Assembly: GCA_964512485.1 (NCBI GenBank)
Contig: CAZEHJ010000099.1
Span: forward strand, 1-9,830
Length of the DNA stretch: 9,830 nucleotides
Direction: 5' to 3'
Source of the DNA: CAZEHJ01 sp964512485
GTDB lineage: Bacteria > Bacteroidota > Rhodothermia > Rhodothermales > UBA10348
Shown here: positions 6,902 through 9,830 of the stretch, piece after piece
Numbering within the stretch: the first letter of the stretch is position 1
How the letters are laid out: every line of letters begins with the position of its first letter
The notes under the pieces: generated by a model
Seen by the model: the letters and a program-made list of their open reading frames with translations, nothing else
The model's database searches: none
What the model was told of the DNA's origin: nothing
Made by a program: the position numbers and the translations under genes

Positions 6902-6939
6902 ATTATAGTACCATATTGGTACCATTATGGTATCGTCAA
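6902..6939 (-). promoter_or_regulatory. Candidate promoter of the vapBC-DUF1415 unit
   Basis: On the minus strand TTGACG (6939-6934) is followed after 18 bp by TATGGT (6915-6910), a fair sigma-70-like pair. A perfect TATAAT lies slightly downstream (6907-6902) but has no matching -35 at normal spacing. Either -10 would be covered or flanked by the double palindrome. Which is used cannot be decided by reading alone. Confidence 0.45.
6909..6932 (-). promoter_or_regulatory. Double palindromic operator of the toxin-antitoxin operon
   Basis: Two palindromes abut: TACCA-TAT-TGGTA (6909-6921) and TACCAT-T-ATGGTA (6920-6932), sharing 2 nt. Their centres are 11 bp apart, one helical turn, as expected for two antitoxin dimers bound side by side on one DNA face. 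A third TACCAT half-site begins at 6893. The site lies 23 nt upstream of the antitoxin ATG and overlaps the candidate promoter, which fits autorepression. Confidence 0.7.
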
Positions 6940-7059
6940 GTTTCATTCGATTATAAACACCCGACCCTTCGTTCTTGTATTCATAACGAGTAACAACGCT
7001 CAAAACTTGCAATTCCGGTATCCAAACGCTGAAATTGAGCCATCCCACCCATTTCGATC

Positions 7060-9741
7060 ATGACCGGCACCACCCTTTCCCATTATCGCATCGTCGAAGA
7101 GCTCGGCCGTGGCGGCATGGGCATCGTCTACAAGGCCGAGGACACCAAACTCGATCGCACGGTGGCCATCAAGGTTCTGCCTACTACTGCTCTCGCTTCT
7201 TCGGATGATCGTGAGCGGTTTTATCGTGAAGCTCGGGCTGCAGCGGCCTTGCACCATCCTCACATCGCTACCGTGTTTGAGATCGATGAAGCGGTAGCAA
7301 GTGATGCCCCTCATGGCACGCAGCCAAGTCCGTTTATCGCCATGGAGTTCGTCGATGGGGGTTCGCTCAAAGAGGAGATCGACAAGGGACCGATGGATCT
7401 GCGTCGAGCGGTGGGAATCGGGATTCAAATCGCCGAAGCCTTAAAGACGGCTCATTCCAAGAATATTGTGCACCGTGACATCAAGGGACACAATGTGATG
7501 CTCAATCGGGAAGGAGACGCAAAAGTGCTCGATTTTGGATTGGCGAAAACAGCACAGTCCACCATGTTGACCCGAATGGGGTCAACGCTCGGGACGGCCG
7601 CCTACATGAGCCCTGAGCAGGCTCGAGGCGAGGAAGTCGATGGGCGTAGCGACATCTGGAGTCTGGGTGTGGTACTGTATGAAATGATATCTGGCCAGTT
7701 GCCTTTTGCAGGCGAGTATGAAAAGGCTGTCATGTACGGCATTCTGAATGAAATGCCGCCGCCATTGACGAGCCTACGTACCGGCGTACCGATGGGACTT
7801 GAATGGATCGTTACCAAAATGTTGGCCAAGAGTCCTGATGAGCGGTATCAATCCTGTTCTGATTTGATCGTCGATCTGAAAACGGTTGACTTGAGCGCGA
7901 GCGGACTCAGCCGGATGTCCAGTGCTACCAGCCTGCATTCTGCGCAATCCCAAGTCGTTTCGGGCACCGCTTCAAGGATACCATCCAAGTGGTTCGCTTT
8001 GCTGCTCCTCCCCATCGGAATTGCTATCGGCTGGCTGGCGTTTGGAGGGTCTGGAGCTCGGAAGACTGATTCGCCCGCGACCAAAACAGTCCGGATAGAA
8101 CTACCAGATGCTTTGTTCGCCGGAGGTGTCGCTATCACACACGATGGAAGCAAGATAGTGGGCACGATTCAATCGAACATTGGCATTGGCATCCAATCCT
8201 TCGATCTGCGAACCGGTGAATTGAAGATGCTTGTTCCAGGAGTCCAACAAAACAGAAGGTCAATATCATATGACGATCAGTGGTTTTCGTATGAACAGGC
8301 AGACCAACTCTGGAAAGTTCGGCTCACGGGGGGCGCCCCAGTCTTGGTGACGCGCGTTAAAAACGACCTTGTCGGGCACACATGGCTGCCCGATGGGACC
8401 ATCATTGCCAGTTCAAGAACTGATTCTGCTTCCTCAGCTGATCTGTATCAATTCCCCGCTGATGGTAGTGAACCAATTCTCATCGCTCAAGCACCAGAGC
8501 AAATGCGGTACATATCTCCCGTATCTCTGCACAGGAACGACCTGATCGCGTTCACAATTCGAAAGCAAGGGCAACCTTCAATTGGTGTTCTGGACGTGAA
8601 TTCAGGCGACATATCCGAATTGGATTATGGAATGCCATTTGCCATGGTTGGACCAGATCATCTCCTCTATTTCGAACCAACTCAAGCCTCCGCAGGTACG
8701 GGCGCCTCTGGTGTGCGGGTTCGTCCATTTGATGTGTCCGCGGCTTCTTTTACTGGTCCACCGATTTCAGTGGAGGAAGGAACTAGGGATTACTGGATCG
8801 CCGTGGACGATTTCGGCACGTATTATTCTATCAGTCTGGCACAGGGTGGACAAGGGACCAACGCTTCATTGCAAGCATATGCAATGGATGGTGAGCAGTC
8901 GACGGTGAGCGTTGTCACTGACAACCTCACCAACATTTCGGCCCAACCCCGGTTGTCACCGGACGGAAAACGGGTAATGGTTCGGTTCAACGTCGAAAAC
9001 CACCAGGAATTGAGAGAATACAATCTGGAAACAGGAGTTTCACGTTCGTTTACAGTAACCGACGATGGAGACGCCGACAATATCTCTTACTCGCCGGATG
9101 GTTCTGAAATCATGTATGAATCAGACAACCGTTTATTCAGGCGAAATGCGAACAGATCTGGAAGCGTTCGGGAATACGAAACGCCAGGAGGAGCCGGTGC
9201 GCTGGATTGGTCGGCGTCGGGGAAGCAGGTAGTGTTCGTAGGCACGAATCCCCTTGGATTCGGAGAATTGTATTTGCTGAATCTGGAAACGGAAGAAGTC
9301 GAAGAGCTTGACGCGGGTGAGGGTCTCCACGGCTGGCCGAGATTCTCTCCAGACGAGCGATTCATCAGCTACTCAACCCGGTCACAGGGCACTGATTCCT
9401 ACTGGGTCATGTCGCTTGAAGATTTCAATCGGATTGAAGTTAAAAATGACATAAGGCTGGTCTACTCAGCAGTGTGGACTGACGACGGAAAATATTTGTA
9501 TTACGACGACGCTGAAGGCCTTTGGCGAGTGCCGATAGTTCTGGATCCCTATTTCGAAATTGTGGGAGATGCAGAAAATGTTATTGGCAGCGAATTGAAC
9601 CAGTACGATCTGGTTGGAGACGGAAGCGAAATCGTAGCCGTGGTTCAACCGCTGCAATTCGGTGTACTGGAAGGCCTGGATATCGTGGTTTATTCGGACT
9701 GGCTCACTGAACTGAACCAGATTGCTCCACCTCAGAAATAG
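7060..9741 (+). CDS. Transmembrane Ser/Thr protein kinase with C-terminal TolB/PD40 beta-propeller
   Basis: An 893-aa Hanks-type (PknB-like) kinase. The catalytic domain (about 9-275) has all key elements: glycine loop GRGGMG (16-21), VAIK with Lys38, alpha-C Glu57, HRD (138-140) with catalytic Asp140 and Asn145, DFG (158-160), activation loop up to SPE (184-186) and DIW (198-200). A Ser/Thr-rich linker (280-305) may be autophosphorylated. One membrane helix (about 311-329, WFALLLLPIGIAIGWLAF) follows. Residues about 345-893 form a propeller with PD40-like repeats, for example LSPDGKRVM (632-640), YSPDGSEIMY (677-686), FSPDERFISY (762-771) and WTDDGKYLYY (806-815). The kinase probably lies in the cytoplasm and the propeller in the periplasm, sensing an unknown signal. 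There is no clear Shine-Dalgarno site. A paralogue begins 3 nt after the stop, suggesting co-transcription. Substrate unknown. Confidence 0.94.
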   Translation: MTGTTLSHYRIVEELGRGGMGIVYKAEDTKLDRTVAIKVLPTTALASSDDRERFYREARAAAALHHPHIATVFEIDEAVASDAPHGTQPSPFIAMEFVDGGSLKEEIDKGPMDLRRAVGIGIQIAEALKTAHSKNIVHRDIKGHNVMLNREGDAKVLDFGLAKTAQSTMLTRMGSTLGTAAYMSPEQARGEEVDGRSDIWSLGVVLYEMISGQLPFAGEYEKAVMYGILNEMPPPLTSLRTGVPMGLEWIVTKMLAKSPDERYQSCSDLIVDLKTVDLSASGLSRMSSATSLHSAQSQVVSGTASRIPSKWFALLLLPIGIAIGWLAFGGSGARKTDSPATKTVRIELPDALFAGGVAITHDGSKIVGTIQSNIGIGIQSFDLRTGELKMLVPGVQQNRRSISYDDQWFSYEQADQLWKVRLTGGAPVLVTRVKNDLVGHTWLPDGTIIASSRTDSASSADLYQFPADGSEPILIAQAPEQMRYISPVSLHRNDLIAFTIRKQGQPSIGVLDVNSGDISELDYGMPFAMVGPDHLLYFEPTQASAGTGASGVRVRPFDVSAASFTGPPISVEEGTRDYWIAVDDFGTYYSISLAQGGQGTNASLQAYAMDGEQSTVSVVTDNLTNISAQPRLSPDGKRVMVRFNVENHQELREYNLETGVSRSFTVTDDGDADNISYSPDGSEIMYESDNRLFRRNANRSGSVREYETPGGAGALDWSASGKQVVFVGTNPLGFGELYLLNLETEEVEELDAGEGLHGWPRFSPDERFISYSTRSQGTDSYWVMSLEDFNRIEVKNDIRLVYSAVWTDDGKYLYYDDAEGLWRVPIVLDPYFEIVGDAENVIGSELNQYDLVGDGSEIVAVVQPLQFGVLEGLDIVVYSDWLTELNQIAPPQK

Positions 9742-9744
9742 GTC

Positions 9745-9830
9745 ATGCAAGGCACCACACTCTCACACTATAGCATCATCGAAGAGCTCGGCCGCGGCGG
9801 CATGGGCATCGTCTACAAGGCCGAGGACAC
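9745..9830 (+). CDS. Second Ser/Thr protein kinase, tandem paralogue (3' truncated by window edge)
   Basis: Only the first 28 codons and two further bases are in the window. They read MQGTTLSHYSIIEELGRGG and then MGIVYKAED, the N-terminus and ATP-binding glycine loop of a Hanks-type kinase. This is nearly the same as the start of the preceding kinase (MTGTTLSHYRIVEELGRGG). At DNA level the 86 nt differ at 10 positions, and the last 50 nt differ at only one. The ATG lies 3 nt after the upstream stop, so translation is probably coupled. Domain content beyond the glycine loop is not visible; a propeller like that of its neighbour is likely but unproven. Confidence 0.88.
   Translation, partial: MQGTTLSHYSIIEELGRGGMGIVYKAED

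Noticed and set aside
7000..7428. 142-codon minus-strand open frame over the kinase start
   Set aside because: It covers the 5' end of a clear kinase gene and its translation shows no domain; treated as a shadow.
7060..9741. A defence-system reading of the kinase next to the toxin-antitoxin unit
   Set aside because: Propeller-fused Ser/Thr kinases in tandem arrays are common housekeeping or sensory genes in this kind of genome. Nothing else nearby (nuclease, helicase, phage gene) supports a defence island.
1..9830. tRNA, rRNA, CRISPR arrays, insertion sequences, phage or integrase genes
   Set aside because: No cloverleaf-like segments, regularly spaced repeats, transposase motifs or integrase motifs were seen on reading either strand.

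Overview
The window looks like chromosomal DNA of a Gram-negative bacterium, most likely from the Rhodothermota/Balneolota side of the Bacteroidota supergroup. This is an inference from protein style, not a database match. The pointers are: a 203-aa ECF sigma factor with the wording typical of that group; a type III (GlnN) glutamine synthetase; an outer-membrane beta-barrel protein ending in Phe and resembling Bacteroidota DcaP-like porins; Ser/Thr kinases fused to TolB/PD40 propellers arranged in tandem; and a lack of Shine-Dalgarno sites before most genes. A run of exactly 100 N (4206-4305) shows that the source is a scaffolded draft or metagenome assembly.

Layout. 1-2696 (+): the 3' part of an Lrp/AsnC-family regulator, then glutamine synthetase III 41 nt downstream, closed by a strong intrinsic terminator (2719-2757). 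2895-4076 (+): a secreted outer-membrane porin-like protein with the only clear Shine-Dalgarno site in the window. 4073-4838 (-): a membrane protein of unknown function, interrupted by the assembly gap at a GATCCC hexamer repeat; its stop codon overlaps the porin stop on the other strand. 4839-5104: a divergent intergenic region with two inverted repeats. 5105-5716 (+): an ECF sigma factor with no adjacent anti-sigma gene. 5723-6886 (-): a compact, overlapping three-gene unit reading antitoxin (FitA/VapB-like), PIN-domain toxin (VapC-like), DUF1415 protein, preceded by two palindromes spaced one helical turn apart. 7060-9741 (+): a transmembrane Ser/Thr kinase with a C-terminal propeller. 9745 to the right edge: the first 28 codons of a second, closely related kinase.

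The Lrp-type gene and glnN plausibly form a nitrogen-assimilation unit. The toxin-antitoxin operon is probably autoregulated, with DUF1415 carried as a coupled third gene. The two kinases probably arose by tandem duplication and may be co-transcribed. I found no RNA genes, CRISPR arrays, insertion sequences or phage genes. Most of the window is ordinary. The items best worth a second look are the antitoxin-toxin-DUF1415 unit with its double operator, the kinase duplication, and the gap-broken membrane protein.
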